Assembly (NCBI GenBank): GCA_039821125.1
Contig: JBCBOR010000001.1
Location: 62,001 to 126,000, forward strand
Source: Thermohalobaculum sp039821125
Lineage (GTDB): Bacteria; Pseudomonadota; Alphaproteobacteria; Rhodobacterales; Rhodobacteraceae
DNA length: 64,000 bases
Direction: 5' to 3'
A model generated the notes under the pieces. It was not told the origin of the DNA. It was given only the letters and a program-made list of their open reading frames with translations, and ran no database searches. This document shows, one piece after another, positions 8,192 through 16,961 of this stretch. Within the stretch, counting starts at the first letter, position 1; the number at the start of each line of letters is the position of its first letter. The position numbers and the translations under genes are program-made.

Positions 8192-9976
8192 CTAGCGCGC
8201 CCCGCCAAGCGCATCGATCAGACCCTCGATCACCGCAGCGCCATCGAGCGCCGGAGCACCATTCGTTGTACGCTCGGTTTCCCGCACAAGGATGACGACT
8301 GTCTCACGGTTCATGAAGCCCGTGTCCTCCAGCCCCCGGCTCGCCTGATAACCCTTGATCGCGGACCGGGCGCGCTTGTCGAGCTTGCCGTCCTGCGGGC
8401 CAGTTTCGAAGCCGAGAAGACGCAAGCGTTGTTCGATCGAGATCCGGTCCTGCTTGGTAAGCTTCAGTGCCTGCTCAATCTTGCGGTTCTTCAGCACCAT
8501 GGCCCGGCGACGCTCAGCGCCCTCGATCGCGTCCAGCCGCGCCAGCGCACGGTCGCGGTAGATCCCCTCGGGATAAACCGCCAGATAGTCGCGATACGCC
8601 TCGGGCGTATCGGTTCCGCGCGCCGCCCGGAACACATCGCGCTCGCGCCGGGCTTTCACATCGGCTTCGGCTTCGGCGATCTTGGCCAGCGCCGCCCGGG
8701 CGATCTTCGCATGAATGCCGCCGGGATATTCTTTCAGATAGGCGCGATAGCCATCCGCCGTGCCCTTGTCCCCGGTTGCCGACCAGAACGCGTTGTCTTC
8801 GGCCTCGGCGATCCGGCGCCTCTCCGCAGCAATGCGCTCCTGCTCGGCAATCGCCGCGTTGCCTTCGGTCGAGAGGCGATTGATCTGAGCGCGGGTCAGA
8901 TACCCCGTCACCTCGAACCCCGCCTTACGCTGCCACGCCGTGATCGCAGCGCGAGAGCCCGGCCCGAACAACCCATCGATCCCGCGCGGATCGTGTCCCA
9001 ATGCCAGCAACCATTCCTGCACCCGCCGCTTGCGGATCCGGCTGAGATTGAGCGCCTGCTCCGCCGCGACAGCGGGATCGACCCGAGGCTCCTCGGGGAC
9101 ATCGGTATCCTTGGCGATACCAAGGCGTTGCCGGGCAAACTCGGCAAAGGTGCCCTCGGGGTACCGGGTGAGATAGGCTTGGTAGTCCACAGCATCGCCC
9201 GAGCGCTCCGCCGCACGCCAATAGGCTAGCTCGATCTCTGCCGCCAAAGCATCGCTCTCGACCATGGGCTCGGGTTCGGGCGCAAGGACAAAGCCCTCAT
9301 CGACAGATCCTGTCACAAAGGTCGGCGCCCCGACGGCGCGGGCCACCGCATCCGCGCTGGCACCGGGCTCGAGGAATTGCTCGATCACCAGCCGGGCGAA
9401 GCGGCTGTCGCGCCAGCGCGAGCGGCGAATCGCCTTGCCGGGCTCGGCCGCCGAGACGATCAGAACGCCCTCCGGCCCTTCCAGTTGATCCAGCCCCGGC
9501 TCGGCGAATTCCGATGGCCGAAACCCCCGCAGTTGAGCGCCGTCTAGGAAGACGACCGACTGCCCGGCGGCATCCGAGGCGATCCGCAAGATCAGATCCA
9601 ACGGCACCCCGTCGAACAGAACATCCGTCAAACTGTCGGCCTGCGCCGTGACAGGCGCGAGATAGGTCGTGCCGCCGGAACGGATCGCATGCCCGGAATA
9701 GTAAATCGCCTGTGCCTCGGCCTCGCCGGCCGCATCCGCAAACCGGCTCAGGACCCGGCGCATGGCAAACCGATCCAGATCGGTCGCGACAATCACCTGC
9801 CATCCCGCCTCGGAGAAGGCCTCCGAGACCGCGCGAGCGTCCCGAACTGCGGTCTCCGCGTCGTGGGTGTGGGCGTAGTCGCCGTTGCCGATCACCAGAG
9901 CAACACGGTCATTGGCCACGGCAGGCCCGCTGCAAAGCAGCCCAACGCCCAGCACAAAGGCGGCGAGATGTTTCAT
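8192..9976 (-). CDS. Secreted caspase-like (C14-type) protein with peptidoglycan-binding domains, catalytic Cys absent
   Basis: A 594-residue protein; ATG 9976 follows GGGGAG. Signal peptide at 1-21; caspase-like domain at 23-230 with VALVIGNGDY and the His motif YYSGHA (H96). Where active enzymes have D-A-C, this protein has DGA (145-147), so the nucleophile is missing. Three repeats of the form W/F..A.....A..YL..YP.G...A...L lie near 250-285, 396-432 and 447-482. Two PG_binding_1 domains sit at about 309-368 and 504-563. It is probably a non-catalytic periplasmic scaffold or cell-wall sensor. The neighbours suggest no pathway. Confidence 0.8.
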   Translation of the reverse strand: MKHLAAFVLGVGLLCSGPAVANDRVALVIGNGDYAHTHDAETAVRDARAVSEAFSEAGWQVIVATDLDRFAMRRVLSRFADAAGEAEAQAIYYSGHAIRSGGTTYLAPVTAQADSLTDVLFDGVPLDLILRIASDAAGQSVVFLDGAQLRGFRPSEFAEPGLDQLEGPEGVLIVSAAEPGKAIRRSRWRDSRFARLVIEQFLEPGASADAVARAVGAPTFVTGSVDEGFVLAPEPEPMVESDALAAEIELAYWRAAERSGDAVDYQAYLTRYPEGTFAEFARQRLGIAKDTDVPEEPRVDPAVAAEQALNLSRIRKRRVQEWLLALGHDPRGIDGLFGPGSRAAITAWQRKAGFEVTGYLTRAQINRLSTEGNAAIAEQERIAAERRRIAEAEDNAFWSATGDKGTADGYRAYLKEYPGGIHAKIARAALAKIAEAEADVKARRERDVFRAARGTDTPEAYRDYLAVYPEGIYRDRALARLDAIEGAERRRAMVLKNRKIEQALKLTKQDRISIEQRLRLLGFETGPQDGKLDKRARSAIKGYQASRGLEDTGFMNRETVVILVRETERTTNGAPALDGAAVIEGLIDALGGAR

Positions 9977-10165
9977 CTGTGTGTCTCCCCAAGGCAGACC
10001 CAAACCCCTCGTTCCCCATGATTCCGGCACCGGCTGCACTTGGCGAGCGTTTTCTGCGTAGGGTCGATCAATTCATCTCCGAAAGACAGCATCCCGCACC
10101 CGCCCTGCCCGGCCCCGCACCGGGGCTTGCCCCAGTGGTGGCGGGGGTGGGTGGGCGGGTTCTCT

Positions 10166-10186
10166 AAAAAACCGCGCGCCAGCGCG
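10166..10186 (-). terminator. Rho-independent terminator after ycjXF
   Basis: A five-pair GC stem (10173-10177 with 10182-10186) and a four-base loop are followed on the minus strand by six U residues (A run at 10166-10171). It lies just past the ycjF stop. The rest of the roughly 230 bp up to the caspase-like gene holds GC-rich inverted stretches and no gene. Confidence 0.6.
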
Positions 10187-10208
10187 TCCTCCGCGGGCGA
10201 CGAGCCCG

Positions 10209-11246
10209 CTATCCGGTTGCATCGTTCGAACTGCGCCAGGCTTTCAAAGCCTGCAGAACGAGACCCGACGCGCTTGGCCGATCAAGTTCGCAGAAGGGGA
10301 GCGGGCGGCAAACTTCGATTGCTGACACCCCGACGCGGGCCGTCAACGCTCCGTTGACCGCGCCTTCGCCAAAGCGGCGCGAGATCTTGCCGAGCACTCC
10401 GCCACCGACGAGCGGCCCAAGCATGTCATCCGCCGCGGCAACCGCACCGGTCGCCACCAGATGCGCTGCCACCGTCCGCATCAACCGCCACGAGCCGAGC
10501 CATCCTGCCCGGCCGCCGTAGATCTCCGAGATCTCGCGCACCATGCGGAGATTCCCGAACAGGGCGGCAAGGACATCGGCCAGGGCCAGCGGAATCAACG
10601 CGGTCGCCGCAGCAACGGTGCGCGCAGCCCGGGTCACCGCTGCCTCAGCCCGCCGGTCAAGCTCGGTCAAGTATTCCTGCTCTGCGATGGACAGGCGCGC
10701 GCCCGGATCCGGCGTGTCGGCGAGCGCTGTCTCGACCCGCTCGCGCGCCCATTCCAGATCTGGCCGCGCCCGGTAAAGCCGATCGAGCCCACGCATGACC
10801 CGCGCCAAGGCCTCCGCCGAACCGGTCTCGTGCACGTCATCCGCATCGCGTCGCACGGTTTCGATCCTGCCGAGGCGCGACAGGGCCGCAATTTCCCGCA
10901 GGATCAGGACAATCAGAACGATCACCAATCCAACCAGCAGTGCCGAGCCCACCCAACCCAGCCAGCTGTGCCGGGCGAAAAGCGCTGTTACGAAATCAGT
11001 CACGGCCACGCCCAGCCAGAGCATGACAAAGGCACCGGTCAACCAGACCACCATCCGACCGATTCCCCAGCGGGGTGGCCGTGCGGCTGACAGAATGGCC
11101 TGCTCCGTCGCCGACCCTTCAAGCCCCGATGCGATGTCCACGGGCGGCGGAGCCTCGGCCGGGCTCGGCGCTTCGGGCAGCGTCTCTGCGTCGAGTTCGA
11201 TAACTAGCGGCCCCTGCGGCGCGGCGGATTTGCGATCTTCTGTCAT
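10209..11246 (-). CDS. ycjF: YcjF/TIGR01620 family inner-membrane protein
   Basis: A 345-residue protein with two adjacent membrane segments (about 70-130: MVVWLTGAFVMLWLGVAV and SALLVGLVIVLIVLIL) and a C-terminal DUF697-like region (VAAATALIPLALADVLAALF). An N-terminal Pro/Ala-rich cytoplasmic stretch precedes them. It starts 4 bp after ycjX ends; YcjX-YcjF is a conserved pair in proteobacteria linked to stress responses. The exact function is unknown. Confidence 0.85.
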   Translation of the reverse strand: MTEDRKSAAPQGPLVIELDAETLPEAPSPAEAPPPVDIASGLEGSATEQAILSAARPPRWGIGRMVVWLTGAFVMLWLGVAVTDFVTALFARHSWLGWVGSALLVGLVIVLIVLILREIAALSRLGRIETVRRDADDVHETGSAEALARVMRGLDRLYRARPDLEWARERVETALADTPDPGARLSIAEQEYLTELDRRAEAAVTRAARTVAAATALIPLALADVLAALFGNLRMVREISEIYGGRAGWLGSWRLMRTVAAHLVATGAVAAADDMLGPLVGGGVLGKISRRFGEGAVNGALTARVGVSAIEVCRPLPFCELDRPSASGLVLQALKAWRSSNDATG

Positions 11247-11250
11247 GGGA

Positions 11251-12681
11251 TCACTCCAACCTGTCGCCGATCAGGAACTCGACAGCCCGGTCGAGCCGAA
11301 TGTGCGGCGGTCCATCATCGCCCGAGTCCGGCCATTTGGGCGGCGCAAACGCGGGGCGCGCAAAGGCTGCCCCTTCATCCCAGATCGCCGGCGCAGTTTC
11401 AGCGTCATGGCCGGTCACCAACGCCCCGATATTCGTCGGCAGTGTCCCGGGATGCAGGGCGATCTCCTTGCGGTCCTCTGCCCGCAGTCCGCGCACAAGC
11501 CCGATCTCGGCACCTTCTCGCGTAATCGTTTGCTCGGCGCTGGCCCGGATCGCGGCAATGGCCATGGCTGCGGTCTCCGCGCCGTGGTAGGATGCCGTGC
11601 GCGCCGCTTCCGCCAGCATGGCTTCGACCAATTGGGTCAGCTTGCCGTGCTGCGTGTGATGCAGATGATCCGCTTTCGAGGCAACAAACAGCAGCTTCTC
11701 GATCCGCCTGCCACCCAGGATCCGATCCAGCCAACTCGACTGACCATGGCGAAAGCAGGACAGCGTCTCACCCATAGCGCCGGTCAGATCGCCGAGCGCC
11801 CGAGGCCCCGCCGCCAAAGCACCGAGTGCATCGACCAAGACCACCTGCCGGTCAAGCCGTGCGAAATGGTTGCGAAAGAAAGGCTTCACTACGACGCGCT
11901 TGTAAGCATCAAAGCGGCGCTCCATCTCCCGGTAGAGCCCGCCTGACCGCCCGGCTGGCTTGGGCAGCGGCGCGAAGGTCAGTGCAGGTGAGCCGTCGAG
12001 GTCGCCAGGCATGAGAAACCGCCCGGGAGCCAGTGCAGACAATTGCGCAACGCGGCACGCTGCCAGATAGCTTCGATAGGCTTCGGCCAACCCGGTTGCG
12101 ACCGTCTCGTCATGGCCAGCACCGGCGGCCACGCCCGCGAGGACGTCACGATACACCGCCCCGTGCGGCGCCCGTGCCGGAAAGTCCAGCGCGGCCAGCG
12201 CCTCCGCCGACCAATCCGCATAGGACTTCTCCAACAGCGGCAGATCAAGCACCCACTCGCCGGGATAGTCTACAATATCGATATGGACGGTCCGCGTCCC
12301 GGTCAGCGCCGAGAACAACCCCGCAGGGCGCACCTTCAAGGACAGGCGCAACTGGCTGATCTGGCGCGTTGACTCCGGCCAGTGCGCCTCTGCCCCGGTC
12401 AAGGCCGCCAGATGGCTTTCGAACGCAAACCGCGGCACCTCGGGATCCGGTTGCGGCCGCAGCATGGCTGCCTGAATGCGTCCTTCCGCCTCGGCCTTTA
12501 GCATCCGCATGCGCCCACGTTGCAGCAGACCCGCGACAAAGGCCGTGATGAACACCGTCTTGCCCGCGCCCGAGAGACCCGTCACACCCAACCGCAGCAC
12601 CGGCTCGAACAACTCATCGACCCCGCGCCAGGCCTGCTCGGCCCCGTGCAATAGATCATCTGCCCAATCGCCGATGCCCAA
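11251..12681 (-). CDS. ycjX: YcjX family P-loop GTPase-like protein
   Basis: A 476-residue DUF463 protein. The Walker A motif GLSGAGKT lies near residue 35, and VHIDIVDYPGEWVLDLPLL carries a DYPGE Walker-B-like motif near 140. VASKAD resembles a base-specificity motif. Length and order fit YcjX, a nucleotide-binding stress-associated protein coupled to the membrane protein YcjF. It is divergent from truA. Confidence 0.88.
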   Translation of the reverse strand: MGIGDWADDLLHGAEQAWRGVDELFEPVLRLGVTGLSGAGKTVFITAFVAGLLQRGRMRMLKAEAEGRIQAAMLRPQPDPEVPRFAFESHLAALTGAEAHWPESTRQISQLRLSLKVRPAGLFSALTGTRTVHIDIVDYPGEWVLDLPLLEKSYADWSAEALAALDFPARAPHGAVYRDVLAGVAAGAGHDETVATGLAEAYRSYLAACRVAQLSALAPGRFLMPGDLDGSPALTFAPLPKPAGRSGGLYREMERRFDAYKRVVVKPFFRNHFARLDRQVVLVDALGALAAGPRALGDLTGAMGETLSCFRHGQSSWLDRILGGRRIEKLLFVASKADHLHHTQHGKLTQLVEAMLAEAARTASYHGAETAAMAIAAIRASAEQTITREGAEIGLVRGLRAEDRKEIALHPGTLPTNIGALVTGHDAETAPAIWDEGAAFARPAFAPPKWPDSGDDGPPHIRLDRAVEFLIGDRLE

Positions 12682-12793
12682 CCAATGCTCCTGTCATTCT
12701 TTTGCCGCGCCCCGGCGCGTCACTTAAGGCGTTCGAGGCGTCAGGAAAACCCACAGGCTTGCCTGTATGACGAGAATACCGCTAAAGCGCGCC

Positions 12794-13570
12794 ATGCCCC
12801 GATACAAACTGACAATCGAGTATCATGGCGCCCCCTTCGTCGGCTGGCAAAGACAGGCGGATGGTCTTTCGGTGCAAGGCGTGCTGGAGCAGGCTGCAGC
12901 CCGGATTGATCCGGCAGCGCCTGCGATCGCGGGCGCCGGGCGCACGGATGCCGGCGTGCACGCCACCGGACAGGTTGCCCATGTAGACCTCTCAGCGACA
13001 TGGGATCCGTTTCGTTTGTCAGAGGCGTTGAACTACCATCTCAAGCCTCATCCCGTGGCGGTCGTGGCCGTCGATCCGGTTCCCGAGGACTTTCACGCCC
13101 GGTTCAGCGCGACGGCCCGGCACTACCGGTATCGAATCATCTCGCGCCGTGCGCCCCTGACACTCGAGGCCGGGTTGGCATGGCGCGTTGCGTATGATCT
13201 GGATGCGGATGCGATGCAGGATGCCGCGCGCCACCTGATCGGCAATCATGACTTCACGACGTTCCGCTCGGCGCAGTGCCAGGCGGCCTCTCCGGTGAAG
13301 ACGCTGGATGTGCTGGATGTACGGCGCGATGGCGCCGAGATCTCGTTGATCCTCAAAGCACGGAGTTTCCTTCACAATCAGGTGCGCAGCTTCGCCGGCA
13401 CACTCGAACGGGTCGGCGCGGGCAAATGGCATCCGGACGATGTAAAGACAGCGCTGGAAGCCTGCGAGCGCGCTGCCTGCGGGCCGGTCGCTCCGCCGGA
13501 TGGATTGTACCTGACACGGGTCGACTATGGTGCGACATCTTCCGAGCCCACCGCGCGATCAGACGCTTGA
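12794..13570 (+). CDS. truA: tRNA pseudouridine(38-40) synthase
   Basis: A 258-residue protein starting MPRYKLTIEYHGAPFVGWQR, with the catalytic Asp in GAGRTDAGVHATGQ near residue 52 and the C-terminal RSFLHNQVRSFAGTL motif. TruA isomerises uridines 38-40 in the anticodon arm of many tRNAs. An in-frame ATG at 12767 would add nine residues; 12794 matches the family start, though neither has a strong ribosome site. It is followed directly by tRNA-Lys. Confidence 0.93.
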   Translation: MPRYKLTIEYHGAPFVGWQRQADGLSVQGVLEQAAARIDPAAPAIAGAGRTDAGVHATGQVAHVDLSATWDPFRLSEALNYHLKPHPVAVVAVDPVPEDFHARFSATARHYRYRIISRRAPLTLEAGLAWRVAYDLDADAMQDAARHLIGNHDFTTFRSAQCQAASPVKTLDVLDVRRDGAEISLILKARSFLHNQVRSFAGTLERVGAGKWHPDDVKTALEACERAACGPVAPPDGLYLTRVDYGATSSEPTARSDA

Positions 13571-13606
13571 CCCTGTCGCTGCGCGCGATATAAGGCGCGC
13601 CTCAGT

Positions 13607-13682
13607 GGGCCCGTAGCTCAGTTGGTAGAGCAACTGACTTTTAATCAGTGGGTCACAGGTTCGAATCCTGTCGGGCTCACCA
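13607..13682 (+). tRNA. tRNA-Lys (anticodon TTT)
   Basis: A 76-nt cloverleaf. Acceptor GGGCCCG (13607-13613) pairs with CGGGCTC (13672-13678), the anticodon stem is ACTGA/TCAGT with loop CTTTTAA (13638-13644) and anticodon TTT at 13640-13642, and the T-loop is GTTCGAATC. CCA is encoded. The anticodon reads lysine codons AAA and AAG. Confidence 0.97.
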
Positions 13683-13988
13683 ATCCACCGACCACAGAGC
13701 AACCTATTCTCGCGCTAAGCTCTCCCGCACAGTCGATCTTCAACCATGGCGTTTGCCGGGCACGCGTGGCTTTTGTGCATTGGCGTGCCCACAAACGATC
13801 AAGTTGCATATTTTTTAGGCGACATCTGCAATTTGTTAAAATTTGGGCGTGAAGAGGCGATGTTTCCTAGCCTTCCTGCTTGCCTGATAGGCATCCTCCC
13901 GTACCGTTTGGTGCTGCAACAGGGCTGATAGCCGTCGCGCGTGCTTTGCGCAGACCGGCACGACCAGGGTCACGACAAGGAGGGACTG
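13683..13988. other. 306-bp gene-free stretch upstream of amt
   Basis: No credible gene. It holds a perfect 8-bp inverted repeat (GGGCACGC at 13758-13765, GCGTGCCC at 13783-13790, 17-base spacer) and an AT-rich tract around 13806-13845 that could contain the amt promoter. A strong GGAGG site sits just before amt. No exact sigma-54 or NtrC consensus was found by eye. Confidence 0.4.
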
Positions 13989-15275
13989 ATGGAAGAACAG
14001 ATCACATGGACAACAACGATAAACATGGAGGTGTACTATTGGTGGTGCACGGCCTTCATGTTCATCATTCACGCCGGGTTCCTCGGCTATGAGATGGGCG
14101 CGAGCCGGATGAAGAACGTGCTCGCCTCGGGTACCAAGAACATCCTGGCGTTCGCCTTCGTCATCCCGACATTCTTCTTCTTCGGCTGGTGGTTCTACCT
14201 CGCCTCGCCCGGCGGGCTTCCTGACTTCTCCGCCGAGACCGGCGGCGCGCCGTGGTCCCAGGCCATGGGGCCGAACCTCAGCGACAATGCTACGGGCGTC
14301 TTCTGGGCCGCGTTCGCCCTGTTCGCGGCGACAACGGCATCGATCTTCTCAGGCGCTGTGATCGAGCGGATCAAGGTTGCCGGGTTCATCATCCTGGCGA
14401 TCCTGCTCGGCTCGGTCGTGTGGATCATCGGCGCAAGCTGGGCCTGGCATGGCGACGGCTGGCTGCTGACCGAGTTCGGCTGGCACGACTTTGGCGCAGC
14501 AGGGTGTGTGCACATGATCGCGGCGTTCTTCGCGTTCGGTGTGCTGCTCAACCTCGGCCCGCGGATCGGCAAGTTCAATCCGGACGGCACCGCGAACGAG
14601 ATCAAGCCGCACAACGTGCCGCTGTCGGTCTTCGGCCTGATGGTGCTGTTCGTTGGTTTCTTCGGCTTCCTCGGCGGGTGCATCATCTACAACGGCACCG
14701 GTCAGTGGACGACGATCTTCGGCAACCCGACAACCCTGTCGGCCGTGGCCTTCAATACGGTCATGGCGTTCGGCGGCGGCATCATCGGCGGCTGGGCGGT
14801 CACCCGCGATCCGTTCTGGATGATGTCAGGTGCGCTGGCAGGCGTGTTTGCAACGGCCTCGGGGCTTGACCTCTACTGGCCGCCGCTGACCTTCTGCCTT
14901 GCCGTTGCGGGCGGTGCCATCGCACCGATCGGTGCTGCCTGGCTCGAGAAGACCTTCAAGATCGACGATGCGGTCGGCGCGGTGTCGGTGCATGGCATCT
15001 GCGGTCTGTTCGGTGTGCTGATCTTCGGCATCGTCGCGTCGGGCTACCCGAACGGCGACTACCCGGACACCAACTTCATGGGTCAGGCCATCGGCGCTGT
15101 CGCGATGCTGCTGCTCGGGTTCATTCCCGGCTACGTGGTCTCGTACGTGCTGAACATGTTCGGCCTGCTCCGGATCCCGGAAGAGGTCGAGATCCTGGGC
15201 ATGGACGCGGTCAAGGTTCCGGCCATCGCCTACCCCGAGGGCATGCAGAGCCCGATGCCGATGCCGGCCGAGTAA
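13989..15275 (+). CDS. Amt-family ammonium (or methylammonium) transporter, atypical
   Basis: A 428-residue polytopic membrane protein (about 11 helices) beginning MEEQITWTTTINMEVYYWW after GGAGG; the frame extends upstream, but only this start has the site. The Asp/His pair of Amt pores is kept (DFGAAGCVH, near residue 170) and the second pore His is in VSVHGICG. The usual DFAGG sequence is replaced by DFGAA, so it is a divergent Amt subgroup. No glnK lies alongside; instead a 53-residue membrane protein and a GS-family ligase follow. The substrate could be ammonium or monomethylamine. Confidence 0.85.
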   Translation: MEEQITWTTTINMEVYYWWCTAFMFIIHAGFLGYEMGASRMKNVLASGTKNILAFAFVIPTFFFFGWWFYLASPGGLPDFSAETGGAPWSQAMGPNLSDNATGVFWAAFALFAATTASIFSGAVIERIKVAGFIILAILLGSVVWIIGASWAWHGDGWLLTEFGWHDFGAAGCVHMIAAFFAFGVLLNLGPRIGKFNPDGTANEIKPHNVPLSVFGLMVLFVGFFGFLGGCIIYNGTGQWTTIFGNPTTLSAVAFNTVMAFGGGIIGGWAVTRDPFWMMSGALAGVFATASGLDLYWPPLTFCLAVAGGAIAPIGAAWLEKTFKIDDAVGAVSVHGICGLFGVLIFGIVASGYPNGDYPDTNFMGQAIGAVAMLLLGFIPGYVVSYVLNMFGLLRIPEEVEILGMDAVKVPAIAYPEGMQSPMPMPAE

Positions 15276-15300
15276 TCCCTAGACAGAAAAGGAGAACATC

Positions 15301-15462
15301 ATGGGCTCACCCATTGAAACCTTCGAAGGCGCCGCTGCGATCTACACCGGCGCAGGTGGTGCAACCCCGGGGATCTTCCTGATCCTCTCAGTCGTCCTCT
15401 GCTTCGGGCTGATCGTGCACGGGTGCATCGACGAGGAGAAGAAGTACAAGAAGCACAAGTGA
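15301..15462 (+). CDS. 53-residue single-pass membrane protein between amt and the ligase
   Basis: ATG 15301 follows AAAAGGAGAACATC, a near-ideal ribosome site, 25 bp after the amt stop. The product has an acidic/Gly-Ala-rich head (MGSPIETFEGAAAIYTGAGG), one membrane helix (GIFLILSVVLCFGLIVHGCI) and a basic tail EEKKYKKHK. The spacing and a terminator right after it place it in the amt transcript. No family was recognised; an accessory subunit or regulator of the transporter is inference. Confidence 0.75.
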   Translation: MGSPIETFEGAAAIYTGAGGATPGIFLILSVVLCFGLIVHGCIDEEKKYKKHK

Positions 15463-15481
15463 CGCTTCTGGATTGACGTTC

Positions 15482-15512
15482 GAGGCCGCCTCCGGGCGGC
15501 CTCATGCTTTTC
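15482..15512 (+). terminator. Terminator-like hairpin after the small amt-linked gene
   Basis: GAGGCCGCC and GGCGGCCTC form a nine-pair stem with a four-base loop (15482-15503), followed by ATGCTTTT. It would end or attenuate the amt transcript before the ligase gene. Confidence 0.6.
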
Positions 15513-15585
15513 GCGGCCTTGCCCGCACACAGCGCTGCGCCTAGCGTTGCCGGACCACTAAAAGAAGACCACGACGGGGGACATC

Positions 15586-16947
15586 ATGACCAAACCCAGC
15601 GATCTCAAGAAGCGGCTGAAGGCCGCCGGCGTCACGACCTGCATTGCATCTTACGTAGACATGCACGGTGTCTCGAAGTCCAAGTTCGTGCCGATGAGCC
15701 ATTTCGACCAGATGATGAAAGGGTCCGAGATGTTCACCGGCGCCGCACTGGATGGCGTGCCGCAGGAGATCCATGACGAGGAGGTCGCCTGCATGCCAGA
15801 TCCGGGAGCGGCGATGATCCTGCCCTGGCAGCCGGATGTGGCGTTGATCCCGTCGGATCTCTGGTGCGAGGGCGCGCCGTTCGAGGCATGCTCGCGCAAC
15901 ATCCTCGGACGCCAGGTCGAGCGGGCGGCCAAGATGGGCTATACCATGAACCTCGGGATGGAAGCCGAGTTCTTCGTCTTCCGCGACGAGGGGGAAGGCC
16001 GCGGCGAGGAAGCGGGGCGTGATCCTGTCTCGCCGCAGCAGCATCTGGAAAAGCCCGCCTACGACACGTCGCGGTTGCTCGACAATCTGCCGTGGCTGGC
16101 CGAACTGGTCGATGCGATGAACATGCTCGGCTGGGATGTCTACAGCTTCGACCACGAGGACGGGATCGGCCAAGTCGAGATCGACTTTGCCTATGCGGAC
16201 GTCAAAACGATGGCGGACAGGTATGTCTTCCTGCGTCTGATGGCGAACAAGATCGCGAACAAGCACGGGGCCTATGCTTCGTTCATGCCAAAGCCCTTTG
16301 TCGAGCGCACGGGCTCGGGCGCGCATTTCAACATGTCGCTGGCCGATGCCAAGACCGGCAAGAACCTGTTCGACGACAAGAAGGATCCACGTGGCTGTGG
16401 CCTCTCCAAGCTGGGCTATCAGTTCCTGGCCGGGATCCTGCGCCACCTGCCTGCGATCATGGCGACAGTGGCCCCGCAGGTGAACAGCTACAAGCGGCTG
16501 GTCAAACAGGGCTCGATGTCCGGGTTCACCTGGGCGCCGATCTTTGCCTGCTACGGCAACAACAATCGCACCAATGCGATGCGCATCCCCAAGGGCGGCG
16601 GACGGGTCGAGTTGCGCGCGGCGGACAGCGCGTGCAACCCCTATCTCGGCGCTGCGATGTGTCTGGCCGCGGGGCTGGAGGGGATCGAGGAAGGGCTCGA
16701 CCCCGGCGATCCCAACACCGACAACATGTATCTGGTGTCCGAACGCGAGTTGAAGCGGCGCAAGATCTCGGTCCTGCCGCGGACGCTGGACGAGGCGGTG
16801 ACGGCTTTCGAGAAGGACAAGCTGTCCAAGGCCGTTTTTGGCGAGGCAATGTTCGAGATCTGGGTTGCCTATCAACGCGATGAGTGGCTGAGTTATCTCA
16901 ACCACGTCTCCGATTGGGAGCGCGAGCGCTACCTGCGGTTCTTCTGA
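15586..16947 (+). CDS. Glutamine-synthetase-family ligase (type III GS or gamma-glutamylmethylamide synthetase)
   Basis: A 453-residue protein with the GS catalytic fold: metal ligands in NLGMEAEFFVF and GQVEIDF, FMPKPFVERTGSGAHFNMSL, and the glutamate/ATP loop NNRTNAMRIPKGGGRVELR. It ligates ammonia or an amine to glutamate using ATP. Its position behind an atypical Amt transporter raises the GmaS option (methylamine capture), but the mgs/mgd genes that usually accompany gmaS are not in the window. The two options cannot be separated by eye. Confidence 0.85.
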   Translation: MTKPSDLKKRLKAAGVTTCIASYVDMHGVSKSKFVPMSHFDQMMKGSEMFTGAALDGVPQEIHDEEVACMPDPGAAMILPWQPDVALIPSDLWCEGAPFEACSRNILGRQVERAAKMGYTMNLGMEAEFFVFRDEGEGRGEEAGRDPVSPQQHLEKPAYDTSRLLDNLPWLAELVDAMNMLGWDVYSFDHEDGIGQVEIDFAYADVKTMADRYVFLRLMANKIANKHGAYASFMPKPFVERTGSGAHFNMSLADAKTGKNLFDDKKDPRGCGLSKLGYQFLAGILRHLPAIMATVAPQVNSYKRLVKQGSMSGFTWAPIFACYGNNNRTNAMRIPKGGGRVELRAADSACNPYLGAAMCLAAGLEGIEEGLDPGDPNTDNMYLVSERELKRRKISVLPRTLDEAVTAFEKDKLSKAVFGEAMFEIWVAYQRDEWLSYLNHVSDWERERYLRFF

Positions 16948-16961
16948 GAGGCCGGATTTGC

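Noticed and set aside
13622..13852. A 76-codon frame running out of tRNA-Lys
   Set aside because: It begins inside the tRNA and has no ribosome site or recognisable product.
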